A DNA stretch of 55,925 bases from Bacteroidales bacterium (GTDB lineage: Bacteria; Bacteroidota; Bacteroidia; Bacteroidales; Marinilabiliaceae): NCBI GenBank assembly GCA_003249255.1, contig QKJP01000071.1:1-55925 (forward strand), read 5' to 3'. The position numbers and the translations under genes were made by a program. Shown here piece after piece: positions 41,872 to 51,373 of this stretch (the first letter of the stretch is position 1; the number at the start of each line of letters is the position of its first letter). The notes beneath the pieces are model-generated. The model was not told the origin of the DNA. It did not search any database and worked only from the letters and a program-made list of their open reading frames with translations.

Positions 41872-42060
41872 AATGTGAAAATTAGAAAATGGGATGATGT
41901 GCTGGTTTGCAAATGAGATAATGTGAAAATTAGGAAATGTGCAGATGAGAAAATGTGCTAATACTTTAACTATCTATCGAGCTAATAACTTATTAATGTA
42001 CAAATTAGAAAATGCGGGAATAATCTAATAATCTCGTGACCTTTTGACCTATCGACCTAT
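41872..42060 (+). repeat. 8-nt-period array between the MDR genes
   Basis: Long runs in register: AATGTGAA AATTAGAA, AATGGGAT GATGTGCT, GGTTTGCA AATGAGAT, AATGTGAA AATTAGGA, AATGTGCA GATGAGAA, later AATGTACA AATTAGAA and GTGACCT TTTGACCT ATCGACCT. Three unit types recur: AATGTGNN, AATTAGAA and (AA)TGACCT. Confidence 0.75.
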
Positions 42061-42077
42061 TAACATAACCAACAATC

Positions 42078-43046
42078 ATGAAAGCCATTACTTACAAAAA
42101 CTATGGAGAACCGAAAGATGTGCTGAGTCTTCAAGATATTCCTACTCCAAGTCCGAAAGAAGATGAAGTACTCATTGAAGTAAAAGCCGTCTCTATCAAT
42201 TCGTGGGATTGGGATTTTGTAAGAGGAATCCCCAAATTATACCGCTTGATAACCGGAGTTCCTAAACCTAAATATTTAGTTCCCGGAATAGATGCTGCAG
42301 GTATCATTTCCAAGGTTGGCAGTCAAGTTTCTCGCTTTAAAGAAGGAGATAAAGTATTCGGGGATTTATCTGAAAGTGGATTTGCTGCGTTTGCCGAATT
42401 CACGACTGCCAAGGAAAAAAGTATCACCATTATGCCTTCAAAAATGTCGTTTGAAGAAGCGGCCTCATTAAGTCATGCCGGCAACCTAGCTTATCAGGGC
42501 TTACTGGCTCACCGGCCAATTAGAAAAGGCGACCAGATTTTAATCAATGGAGCCGGTGGATGTGTTGGACCTTTTGCGATACAGATTGCTAAACATTATG
42601 GAGCTGAAGTTACAGCCATTGACAGCGCTGAAAAATTCGATATACTCAACGCTTTAGGAGCTGACCACACGATCGACTACAAAAGCCAAAATTTCTCAAA
42701 AAACAAACTTAAATACGATCTCATACTTGATTGTATTGGCACTCGCTCTGCCGGAACTTATGCCAAATCTTTAAAGCAAGATGGAATTTTATCTTTATCG
42801 GGCGGAAAAATAAGCAGCATGCTTTCCGTTGGGATTGTTGGTAGGTTATTCTCCTTATTTAGTAAAAAGAAAATTGGTATGATAATGCACCGTGCAAACC
42901 AAAACAATGAAGACTTAATTGAGCTATTTAACCAAGAGAAACTCAAAGTGGTCATTGATGAAAAGTTTCCGTTTGAAAAACTTCCGGATGCTCTTCTTAA
43001 GCAGGGTGAAGGACGATTGAAAGGGAAATTGGTTGTACAAGTTTAA
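42078..43046 (+). CDS. MDR-family NAD(P)H-dependent oxidoreductase 2
   Basis: Codes for 322 residues and is paralogous to the preceding gene. Visible: MKAITYKNYGEPKDVLSLQDI, SINSWDWDFVRG, VPGIDAAGIISKVGSQVSRFKEGDKVFGDL, the nucleotide-binding ILINGAGGCVGPFAIQIAKHYGAEVTAI and the ADHTIDY strand. It is also zinc-free. The stop codon overlaps the first unit of the next octamer array. Function is probably reduction of enones or quinones; the specific substrate cannot be read from sequence. Confidence 0.88.
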   Translation: MKAITYKNYGEPKDVLSLQDIPTPSPKEDEVLIEVKAVSINSWDWDFVRGIPKLYRLITGVPKPKYLVPGIDAAGIISKVGSQVSRFKEGDKVFGDLSESGFAAFAEFTTAKEKSITIMPSKMSFEEAASLSHAGNLAYQGLLAHRPIRKGDQILINGAGGCVGPFAIQIAKHYGAEVTAIDSAEKFDILNALGADHTIDYKSQNFSKNKLKYDLILDCIGTRSAGTYAKSLKQDGILSLSGGKISSMLSVGIVGRLFSLFSKKKIGMIMHRANQNNEDLIELFNQEKLKVVIDEKFPFEKLPDALLKQGEGRLKGKLVVQV

Positions 43047-43216
43047 TGTGTGGATGGGCTAATGAGGTGATGTGATGATGAGTTAATGAGTTGATGTGCT
43101 GATGAGATGATGCGCAAATGACCTATCGACCTAACTACCTAATGACCTAAAAGGAATGTGCAAATTAGAAAATGTGAGAATTAGAAAATGACCTAACCAC
43201 CTAATGACCAAATAAG
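43047..43216 (+). repeat. 8-nt-period array after the second MDR gene
   Basis: GATGGGCT AATGAGGT GATGTGAT, GATGAGTT AATGAGTT, GATGTGCT GATGAGAT, GATGCGCA AATGACCT, ATCGACCT AACTACCT AATGACCT, then GTGCAAAT TAGAAAAT GTGAGAAT TAGAAAAT. The period holds for over 100 nt. Confidence 0.78.
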
Positions 43217-43258
43217 AATGTACAACCTTAGCACAGCATCACTCAAAAGCACATAAAA

Positions 43259-43300
43259 AAATCCCCGATTTGAGTAGCTCAAACCGGGGATTTTCTTTAT
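43259..43300. terminator. Bidirectional terminator between MDR2 and the giant gene
   Basis: The stem ATCCCCGATTTGAG / CTCAAACCGGGGAT with a three-base loop, A-run before and TTTT after. It ends the minus-strand giant gene (stop at 43303). Confidence 0.87.
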
Positions 43301-43302
43301 TT

Positions 43303-46300
43303 CTAGTTAGCATTTTTTTCTTTTCGTACCAGGGTGACATATCCTTTATAAACAAGGTTCTTATAGCCTTGCACAATGACGTACCAATAACTGTCCTGTT
43401 GAACCGGATTGCCGTTATACATACCATCCCAGCCATAAGAATCAGCTCCAAACTCTTTGATGACTTTACCAAAGCGATTATAAATAATCACTTTAGCATT
43501 AGGGTACTGCTCTATATTACCAATTACCCAGCGGTCGTTATAGCCATCTTCATTAGGTGTAAAAAAGTTCGGAATAATTAAATCCGGATAAGGTACATCT
43601 ACAATCGTTTGATTATGACAGCCATTCGCATCCAACACATGTAAATTATATTGACCTGCCCAAACATCCGTAAAGCTTGGTGAATATCCATATTCATTAA
43701 ACTCGCTGCGCTCACCTACCAATTTATATTGGTAAGGTACTAAACCACCTTCGGCCTGTACCCCAACTGCTCCTGCTAAAGTAACATCAATTATAGAAAA
43801 CTGAGGCAATGGATCCACCACTACACTTGCGGAAGATTCGAAAGTATAACAGCCATCATTAACCTTTGAGGTATAAGTACCAGGTTCAGTAACTGTAATG
43901 GTTCGAGTATCTGCAAAAGGCTCACCATTAAGGGTCCAGCTATATACCGTTTTGGGATCATCAAATTTAAAGGCATCCAGAATAGCAGATTCATTGAAAC
44001 AGATAACTGTGTCTTGATTTAATTCATATTCAGGCGTTACTCGTTCAATCACCCGGAAGGCTGGAGATATCCCATCACAACCATTTGCATCCCATACTGT
44101 AACCGAATATTCAACATCCGATCCAGGAACTTCTCTTAGCACAAGGTTTGAATTATCATTCCATAATATGGTTGAATAAGAACTTCCATTTTCAACTTCG
44201 ATGGTTCCATTCTCTCCCGGACAGACTAATTCGTCACCAATAATTACCGGCTCAGGATGTTCGTAGATAGTAATTTGACCACTTGCCGTTGTAACACAGG
44301 CATGAACATCTGTAATGGTAACAGTATAAGTAGCATCATCGGCCGGAGTCATTTCATTGCCGGTAGCTCCATTAGACCAACCGAAAGAATAATCCGAAGC
44401 AGTGAATGGATTATTATCAAGCGGTAAAGCGGTTAATAACCAATCCGCATTTCTACAGTAACCCGGGCTCTCCACTTCGAACTCACGTACATCATGTACG
44501 GTTAAATCAACTGTACCGGAAGCTTTACAGCCATTCGCATCGGTAATATTCACTGTGTATATGCCGGTTTGCTCAACTGTTGCAGGAGCTGCTATCCCAA
44601 ATTGATCAACCCAATTGTAAATCTCACCACTGCCTACAGGTGCCGTTGGTAAAGTATATGGTTCGTAATCACATCTTTCCAAACTGCTTATTCCATTATA
44701 TACAGGTAAAGGATTATAAGAGACACTTGCACTGTTTGTAGATTCTTCGTAACAATCTTGATTTTTGACAACTCTAACCGTGTAAACATCCTCATCAAGC
44801 AAGGCTGGAATTGTGTAAGTGCTTACTGAGGTTGTGGACACATCTAGTCCGTTTTTAATCCATGTAAAGGTATAACCGGAACTATTAGCGGGTACATTTA
44901 AAGCTTCCAAAGTTCCATTTTCATCGGCACAAACAACATTAGCGGCAATCTCAATATTCCAAGGCGACTGAGTCACTTTTGCAGAAACCTCGTTGCTTAC
45001 ACAACCTGTTGTTGGATTTGTCACGATCAAGGAATAATATGTTTCGGCATCTACTCCTGAATATTTTTCGGTAGTCCATAATTCCGTTTTACTCGCATCA
45101 TCCCGCTCAAACCATGAATAAGTAAATGTAGAAGTAGAAGAACCGCCCGGTATTGTAACACTTGCCGGTTTTAGAGCTCTTGTTTCAGACGCACAAACTA
45201 AAGTATCGTTCAATACCACCTCAGGTATGGCATTCACCGCAAAACTTAAATCATCAAAATCCACATCACACAAGTCATCCTTCACTTTTAAATCAAACAG
45301 GTACGAGTTAACAGCTGCATCATTTGCAACTGTGGGTTCTTTTAATGCCTCAGTACCGGAAACAATTGAAGCGCCATCAAAATTCCAAATGAAGTCATAC
45401 TTATCATCCGTTAAAGGTGCTGTAATATCCACTACTAATTGAGCTTCATTTCCAAAACAGGTCGCCGTTTTACTAAAGGCATTCAAAACAGGTTTATCTC
45501 GGTAGCTAACACTCACCGGACCGGAAATACCGGTACAACCGGAAGTTGTTTCCTCCAATCCTACAACATATTGCGTGGTAGCATTAGCAGCAGGTATATA
45601 TTCTTCACTTATCTCACCGGTAAGCGCAGTATTCGTTCCCGAAACAGCATCGTGCTCATACCATTGATAGTTATAATTTGAACCGGTTAAAGTTGTATAA
45701 ACTAAGCCTTGAGAATCCTGACAGGCATCATTGACTGCCACAGGAACAGTAATGTTACTAGCTATCTCTGCTTTGGTCTGCTTAGCTTCACTTTTACACC
45801 CTGTTACCTGATCCGCTACGATAATTGAATAAGTTCCGGCTCCTTTTCCTGCTGCTGCTAAATCATAAGTTGCACCAAAGAAATCTTCAGGATCAGTAGT
45901 TGTATTTGTCACTACTTTATCATACCAATAGTAATCGTAACTCGCCACCGGCAGAACATTAATTACAGATAGCTCCATTTGCGTTTGACCGGTACAAAAT
46001 GGGAATAGTGGTGCAATATCTACTTCAGGAATTGCATTTACTGTAACATTAGCCACATTAGAAGTTCCGGTACAACCAGAAACTTTTGTTACGATAACGG
46101 TATAATCACTATCATCTCCCGGTGGTGTACTGAAGGTATTCTGGCTTGCATCAACCGTTACATCCGTGCTACCTTTCATCCAGGTATATGTATTACCCAA
46201 TTCAGCAACAGGACTAAGGATGGATAAAGTACCGTTCGCATCGGCACATACCTCATTCCCTTGTAGAGATACCACTAATGGCCCCTCGGTCACTTTTGCA

Positions 46301-49300
46301 AAAACAGCATCACTTGAACATCCTGTACCTCCTGTATAAGTTGCCACAACAGAATAGTTTTCTTCAGCTTTAGGTACAGTAACTTGAGAAGTGTTTTCTG
46401 TTAAAACAGTAGTTGGATTATTTGTTTCTAGCCATTGGAAAGTAAAGTCTGAAAGCGTTGTAGTTTGTCCCGGAACTTGAACATCTGTAATTTGTAAAAT
46501 CCGGTCTTCTCCTGTACATATTGAATTATCAGAAATGCTTACCACCGGCTTTTCATGAACCGTTAATGTAAGTTTTCCGGTATTCTCACAAGTGTAAGTG
46601 GTATGATCTTCTAAAACTGTTACGGTGTATTCCCCGGCATTAAAAATATCATCCCCGACATTGAAAACTGTACCACCATACTCGAAGGAAGTATAAGATA
46701 AGTTAGACGCAGCATGATCTACTAATTCATAAGGTTTACCATCACAAACCTCCGGTGTTAAATCAGGAGCTGTAGGTAAAGCAGTAATGCTAACATCAAT
46801 TTCAGTTTGAGCTTCACACCCTTTCGCATCTTCTACCGAAAACTGAAGTGTATAATCTCCATTCAGGCTTGTATCCACCACTTTAGTGGTTTGTGTAGAG
46901 CCAACAGGAATCGTTCCGGTTAATGGGGCTTGTATAATTTGATTTGTACCCCATGTAAAATCATACGGTGCGATACCGCCAGTTACTTGGGGGGATAATG
47001 TTAATGCGGAATTAACACAAACTACTTCATCTGCAATAGTGATGGTTGGTAAAGGATACACACTAAAAGGTATATCATTGACATTTACCGTACAGATACC
47101 ATCCTTGATGGTTAAGTCAAAAAGGTAATCCTTAATAGTTGATGTCCCTAGTATTAATGGATCTTGATCACTTGTTGTGGTGGCACTGGCAGTAGCGCCA
47201 TCAAAATCCCACGTGTAGGTATAGGTCATACCGGCTTGCTCAGTAACATCTATTTCTAATTGAGCATCTGTACCTGCACAAGTATGTTCTTTGGTAGAAC
47301 CATTGTAAACCGGAGCTGCACGGTAAGGCACAGCTGTTGCAGCAGATACCCCCACACAAGTAGTAGCCACTTCTACAGCTTCTAAGATGTATTTGGCAAG
47401 CGGACTGTTATAATCAGGTTGATAGGATAATCCCGTACCTAAAGATATTCCTGTTTTAACACCAGTATTATCTGCTAGATACCAGTTAAAGGTGTAATCA
47501 GGAGCCGTTTTACCATCTGCAGTTAAAGTCCCTTGTGTATTTTCACAAACTTCGGGGTTTAGCACATCTACAGTTACTGCATTATGTAACGACACTGTTG
47601 TGGCCTTAAAATCACTCGGACATCCATTCGGGTGCGTGGCAATTACTGAATAGGAATCCCCATCGCTTGTTCCTACCACATCGTAAGAAGCTCCTGTATA
47701 AGTTATTCCTCCTGATGCATCGTTGCTATCGTACCAGTTGAGTGTGTACGAACCAGTTGTTAATGCAGGCAGTACTTGTGTTGGCGCAATAGGCATACTT
47801 GTTAGTTCAGGACAGAAAGTAAAGGTAGCGTCAAGCGTAACCTTTGGCTTTTCAAGAACGGTTATTTCTACGTCTTGATTATCTGAACAGCCGTTAACAT
47901 CGGTCACTTTAAAGTTTACATTGTAAACATCGGCGCTACTGGTATTAACATCGTTGCTTAAAGAACCTGTTGAATTTAAGGTACCTGTTAAGGCATTTTG
48001 CAAGACACTTCTATCGTTTGTCCACTCATAGGTATAATCGGCAGTACCACCGGTAAAGCTTGGGTTAAGCGCTAAAGTACCATCCTGGCAAATAGATGCG
48101 GTGGCATCTAGGGTAATATCAGGCTTGTCGTTATAGGTTATACTTACGGCATTAGATTGAGCAGTGCTACCACCTACGGTAATTACAACGTAATAATCAT
48201 TGGCATCGTTTGTAGCAGGCGAGTAATCTTTTGAAGTCGCTCCTGAAACTAATACATCACCTGCAGTTTCGACACGATACCATTCGTATTTATCTGCACC
48301 AACGTAATCTGATTTGATCGTACCCTGCTCGTCTTCACAAACCGGGTCTGCCGATGCATTTACTTGAAGGCTATGGTTAATGGTGGTGGTAGCAACTGCA
48401 CTAATACACTGTGGGGCATCGGCATACTTTGCCCACACGCCATATTCATCACCATCGGCAGGGGTTGTTAATGCCTTTTGGTCTGCACCTACAGCCCCAC
48501 TAAAAGTTAGTGTAGTAGGGTCAGAATAAGTAGACCCTTTCTCCCAAACGTATTCGTAATCTACAGCTGTTGTTCCATCGCTTTCGAATTCAGGAGTTAC
48601 CTTATTCACGCCTATGGTTACATTGCTTCCGGCTGCTATATTATAAGTTGAAGGTAGGTCTACTACAGGTGTTGGTTTAACGGTGACTTCGATTTCTTCT
48701 TTAACTACTGGAATGAATTCTAAATCGTCGATACCAATATCATTACCCCAAGCACCTATATTATTATTTGTAATTTGTATGGTAATCAACCTTGGATCAT
48801 CTCCCACAGCTCCACCTGAATTCCATACTGAGGAAGGAGATGGAATCCAACCTGCAACACCTTCAGGATAATCAACACCACCATAAGGAACTATTCCACC
48901 CGATTTAGCACCTTCAAATCTGGTTATCTCTCCATCAATATCAAAGTTTAAATCAAATGGATTAGCTAACAACCCATGAATATTTGCAAACCAACCAGTA
49001 AAAATATAATCTGTTGCTGGTTGTACCCACACACTAGTTCTATAAAGTACAGCCCCTGGCATACTACTTCCATCCACTATAAGCATATTACCACTACCTC
49101 CATGATCGGACATATTTTGATACCAATTATCCGTTCTATGGAAATCCCAAGGATTAGTTCCTACCGTGTAATCCCCGTTACCAGCAGACAAATCATGATT
49201 TATCCCATCTAATTCTTTATAGGTATAGTCAGAAAAAGCCTCAATCTCTGTCTTTGTCATCCCCTCAAAATCTGGATTTGGAATTAAGTTATTTTTCCCT

Positions 49301-50562
49301 TCTTGATAGTAATACATTTCGTAGGTACCAGTTTCTATGGGAACAAATGGCTCTGTATCGGGGTCATGGCTAACGCCATTGGGGTCTACCCATTTGGTAA
49401 ATTCAACAGCAGTCGGTGGGATAATTTCGGCAGCGGTCTCCCCTTCACAAAATATTATCGGGTCGTAACATTCTTTGACATGTATAACGTTTGTCATTTC
49501 TAATTCACATCCCGAAGAACTATTCTTCGCTCTAATAGATACACTATAAACCCCAACATCTTTAGTAAGATCCACATCTGCTGTTGCTGTAGCCCCACTA
49601 ACCGTTTCATTATTTAGAATATTATAAGTATCTGTCCAAGCTGTAAAAGCACCATTAGTAACAGTCGCCTGCACACTAGTAGACATCTCACAATCACCAA
49701 CTTCTACCGCATCTAATGCAATACTTGGGGAATCTGGGTTAACTGTAATTGTTACACTTCCTGTACAAGTTTTAGCTACCACAAAATCATCAATGGCAAA
49801 TAAATTCCCCATTGTAGCACTACTATTCTTATTAACCAAAGTAATTTCGTCACCTTTATTTATATTACCTACATAAACATATTGAGTAAATCCTCCCTCT
49901 TCTTTTCCGCTATACTGTTTAACAGGTACTCCTTCTATCTGTAATTCTAAATCGTATGGTTCCTTATAACCATCTCCATTAACATTGGCTACATAAAAAG
50001 ATATTGCGTACTCATCAGATGCTTCATTCATTATCATGTAAAGCACTTTTTCGTTCGCAGTACCTCCATTTATAATCAACATATTATCACCTACTGCACC
50101 ACTTGGTGCTCCTGTAGAAGAAAATACAAAAGCGTTTGCAGCACTATTAAAAACATTAGGATTTGCCTGATAATGATGTGTGCCGGCCTTATTTAATGTA
50201 CCCCAAGATTGGTAATTTGTATATAAGGTATTATCAGCAGGAGCGGCTGTACTCGTTACTCCAGATTGAAAATCACCGTTTGTTACAACATTATTGAGAC
50301 TTGCATAAGTTGCTGTATAAGTAGTAGTGTTTAAAGGTGCTACTTTAGGGGTTGCCGAATTTAATACATTAGTACCATCACTCCAAACAACACTTGATAC
50401 ACCTGGTATTTCAAGGGTTATAGCTTCACCCGCACAAATGGTTTGGCCTACAGGCATTACAGCGCACTGCCCTACCAAATCAAAATTAGTCCCTAAAAAG
50501 CATAACATTGATAACAAAAAGGTTTCCTTGCCTTTTGTTAAAAAACCTAAATATTTTTTCAT
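43303..50562 (-). CDS. Giant secreted modular protein 1, T9SS type B sorting domain
   Basis: Codes for 2419 residues. Signal peptide at about 1-33 (MKKYLGFLTKGKETFLLSMLC...GQC). A first jelly-roll-like module (about 70-270, TNGDFQSG, at 49770-50300) and a second (about 425-625, IPNPDFEGM, at 48695-49290) resemble carbohydrate-binding modules. Some 17-19 Ig/PKD/HYR-like repeats of about 80-100 residues follow, each with a C-x(n)-W-type core and V-T-V-N-x-x-P strands. The last 95 residues (IPNFFTPNEDGYNDRW, YNRFGKVIKEF, WDGMYNGNPV, YWYVIVQGY) are a gliding-motility CHU_C/T9SS type B sorting domain. An adhesin at the cell surface is inferred. The start at 50562 directly precedes the signal peptide; 26 upstream codons are open. 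Confidence 0.87.
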   Translation of the reverse strand: MKKYLGFLTKGKETFLLSMLCFLGTNFDLVGQCAVMPVGQTICAGEAITLEIPGVSSVVWSDGTNVLNSATPKVAPLNTTTYTATYASLNNVVTNGDFQSGVTSTAAPADNTLYTNYQSWGTLNKAGTHHYQANPNVFNSAANAFVFSSTGAPSGAVGDNMLIINGGTANEKVLYMIMNEASDEYAISFYVANVNGDGYKEPYDLELQIEGVPVKQYSGKEEGGFTQYVYVGNINKGDEITLVNKNSSATMGNLFAIDDFVVAKTCTGSVTITVNPDSPSIALDAVEVGDCEMSTSVQATVTNGAFTAWTDTYNILNNETVSGATATADVDLTKDVGVYSVSIRAKNSSSGCELEMTNVIHVKECYDPIIFCEGETAAEIIPPTAVEFTKWVDPNGVSHDPDTEPFVPIETGTYEMYYYQEGKNNLIPNPDFEGMTKTEIEAFSDYTYKELDGINHDLSAGNGDYTVGTNPWDFHRTDNWYQNMSDHGGSGNMLIVDGSSMPGAVLYRTSVWVQPATDYIFTGWFANIHGLLANPFDLNFDIDGEITRFEGAKSGGIVPYGGVDYPEGVAGWIPSPSSVWNSGGAVGDDPRLITIQITNNNIGAWGNDIGIDDLEFIPVVKEEIEVTVKPTPVVDLPSTYNIAAGSNVTIGVNKVTPEFESDGTTAVDYEYVWEKGSTYSDPTTLTFSGAVGADQKALTTPADGDEYGVWAKYADAPQCISAVATTTINHSLQVNASADPVCEDEQGTIKSDYVGADKYEWYRVETAGDVLVSGATSKDYSPATNDANDYYVVITVGGSTAQSNAVSITYNDKPDITLDATASICQDGTLALNPSFTGGTADYTYEWTNDRSVLQNALTGTLNSTGSLSNDVNTSSADVYNVNFKVTDVNGCSDNQDVEITVLEKPKVTLDATFTFCPELTSMPIAPTQVLPALTTGSYTLNWYDSNDASGGITYTGASYDVVGTSDGDSYSVIATHPNGCPSDFKATTVSLHNAVTVDVLNPEVCENTQGTLTADGKTAPDYTFNWYLADNTGVKTGISLGTGLSYQPDYNSPLAKYILEAVEVATTCVGVSAATAVPYRAAPVYNGSTKEHTCAGTDAQLEIDVTEQAGMTYTYTWDFDGATASATTTSDQDPLILGTSTIKDYLFDLTIKDGICTVNVNDIPFSVYPLPTITIADEVVCVNSALTLSPQVTGGIAPYDFTWGTNQIIQAPLTGTIPVGSTQTTKVVDTSLNGDYTLQFSVEDAKGCEAQTEIDVSITALPTAPDLTPEVCDGKPYELVDHAASNLSYTSFEYGGTVFNVGDDIFNAGEYTVTVLEDHTTYTCENTGKLTLTVHEKPVVSISDNSICTGEDRILQITDVQVPGQTTTLSDFTFQWLETNNPTTVLTENTSQVTVPKAEENYSVVATYTGGTGCSSDAVFAKVTEGPLVVSLQGNEVCADANGTLSILSPVAELGNTYTWMKGSTDVTVDASQNTFSTPPGDDSDYTVIVTKVSGCTGTSNVANVTVNAIPEVDIAPLFPFCTGQTQMELSVINVLPVASYDYYWYDKVVTNTTTDPEDFFGATYDLAAAGKGAGTYSIIVADQVTGCKSEAKQTKAEIASNITVPVAVNDACQDSQGLVYTTLTGSNYNYQWYEHDAVSGTNTALTGEISEEYIPAANATTQYVVGLEETTSGCTGISGPVSVSYRDKPVLNAFSKTATCFGNEAQLVVDITAPLTDDKYDFIWNFDGASIVSGTEALKEPTVANDAAVNSYLFDLKVKDDLCDVDFDDLSFAVNAIPEVVLNDTLVCASETRALKPASVTIPGGSSTSTFTYSWFERDDASKTELWTTEKYSGVDAETYYSLIVTNPTTGCVSNEVSAKVTQSPWNIEIAANVVCADENGTLEALNVPANSSGYTFTWIKNGLDVSTTSVSTYTIPALLDEDVYTVRVVKNQDCYEESTNSASVSYNPLPVYNGISSLERCDYEPYTLPTAPVGSGEIYNWVDQFGIAAPATVEQTGIYTVNITDANGCKASGTVDLTVHDVREFEVESPGYCRNADWLLTALPLDNNPFTASDYSFGWSNGATGNEMTPADDATYTVTITDVHACVTTASGQITIYEHPEPVIIGDELVCPGENGTIEVENGSSYSTILWNDNSNLVLREVPGSDVEYSVTVWDANGCDGISPAFRVIERVTPEYELNQDTVICFNESAILDAFKFDDPKTVYSWTLNGEPFADTRTITVTEPGTYTSKVNDGCYTFESSASVVVDPLPQFSIIDVTLAGAVGVQAEGGLVPYQYKLVGERSEFNEYGYSPSFTDVWAGQYNLHVLDANGCHNQTIVDVPYPDLIIPNFFTPNEDGYNDRWVIGNIEQYPNAKVIIYNRFGKVIKEFGADSYGWDGMYNGNPVQQDSYWYVIVQGYKNLVYKGYVTLVRKEKNAN

Positions 50563-51000
50563 CCCCTGAAAGTTGCGAAAATTAATATTACGCGAAACAA
50601 GATTAGTTAGTCGATCCCAAAATAAATGAATAATAAGCACTTAAACAAATTAAAATATTTTACAGTCGAGAAGAATTCCAAAATCACCTTAAGTACATGT
50701 TAAACATTTTATAATATCTGTTAAATATTGTACAAATACATCATGACCTGCACCCATAACTTTCATCGATCAAAACAGCCTTTTAATCAATTAATACCAT
50801 TTTTAACAGACGTAAACATTTATCCATAATCTAACGCAGGACTATACCAAATAGTATAAAGGCGAGCAAAAAATCCAGCTGTAAAAACATGTTATTTAGA
50901 ATATATCTAAATATCTACAACCCTATAAAAATGAATAAGCAGCAACAATTAAAAATTTTGGAGGTCGGTAAATAGGGATATCCTTTGCTTATTAAAAAGA

Positions 51001-51186
51001 AAAAAAAAGGGCGAAATTCAAAGCCTTTCCTGTCAGGCCTAGGATATTAAACAGGTATTAATATATGCACCAAAGTACGTAGTCTTGTGATTTAAGACTC
51101 CGCACCTTTGGCGCTACAAAATTGATGTTGCCATTATTTTCATAGCCCTACGGACTATGCTACATGACACCGCATCTTTGATGCTA
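51001..51186 (-). repeat. Dispersed palindrome-rich element, copy B
   Basis: Reverse-strand counterpart of 32254-32446, with the same block order and a terminal T-run (plus-strand A-run at 51001-51008). It lies between the two giant genes. The gap 50563-51373 has no gene; it holds this element, the following array and AT-rich sequence. Confidence 0.75.
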
Positions 51187-51202
51187 TGTTATGCTTCGTA
51201 CT

Positions 51203-51371
51203 GATAAGATTATTCACACATTTCCTAATTTGCACATTAATCTTAGGTCATTAGATTATTAGGTTGTTAGGTCGTTAGCTCGAAAAATCATTTGCACATT
51301 TCCTATTTTACAAATTATTTCATCAGCACATCATCACATCAACCCATCATCTCATCATCTCATCAGAACAT
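51203..51371 (-). repeat. 8-nt-period array downstream of the second giant gene
   Basis: Minus strand: GATGAGAT GATGAGAT, GATGGGTT GATGTGAT GATGTGCT, AATGTGCA, ACGACCT AACAACCT AATAATCT AATGACCT, AATGTGCA AATTAGGA AATGTGTG AATAATCT. The same unit types as the plus-strand arrays at 41872 and 43047, here ending at the stop of the gene. Confidence 0.78.
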
Positions 51372-51373
51372 TT

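Noticed and set aside
41872-43216. CRISPR array
   Set aside because: There are no repeats of 23-47 nt with unique spacers; the units are 8 nt, degenerate and adjacent. No cas genes are seen.
50841-50860. ACTAT-accaa-ATAGT palindrome as an operator
   Set aside because: Only a 5-bp arm in AT-rich sequence and no adjacent regulator; likely by chance.
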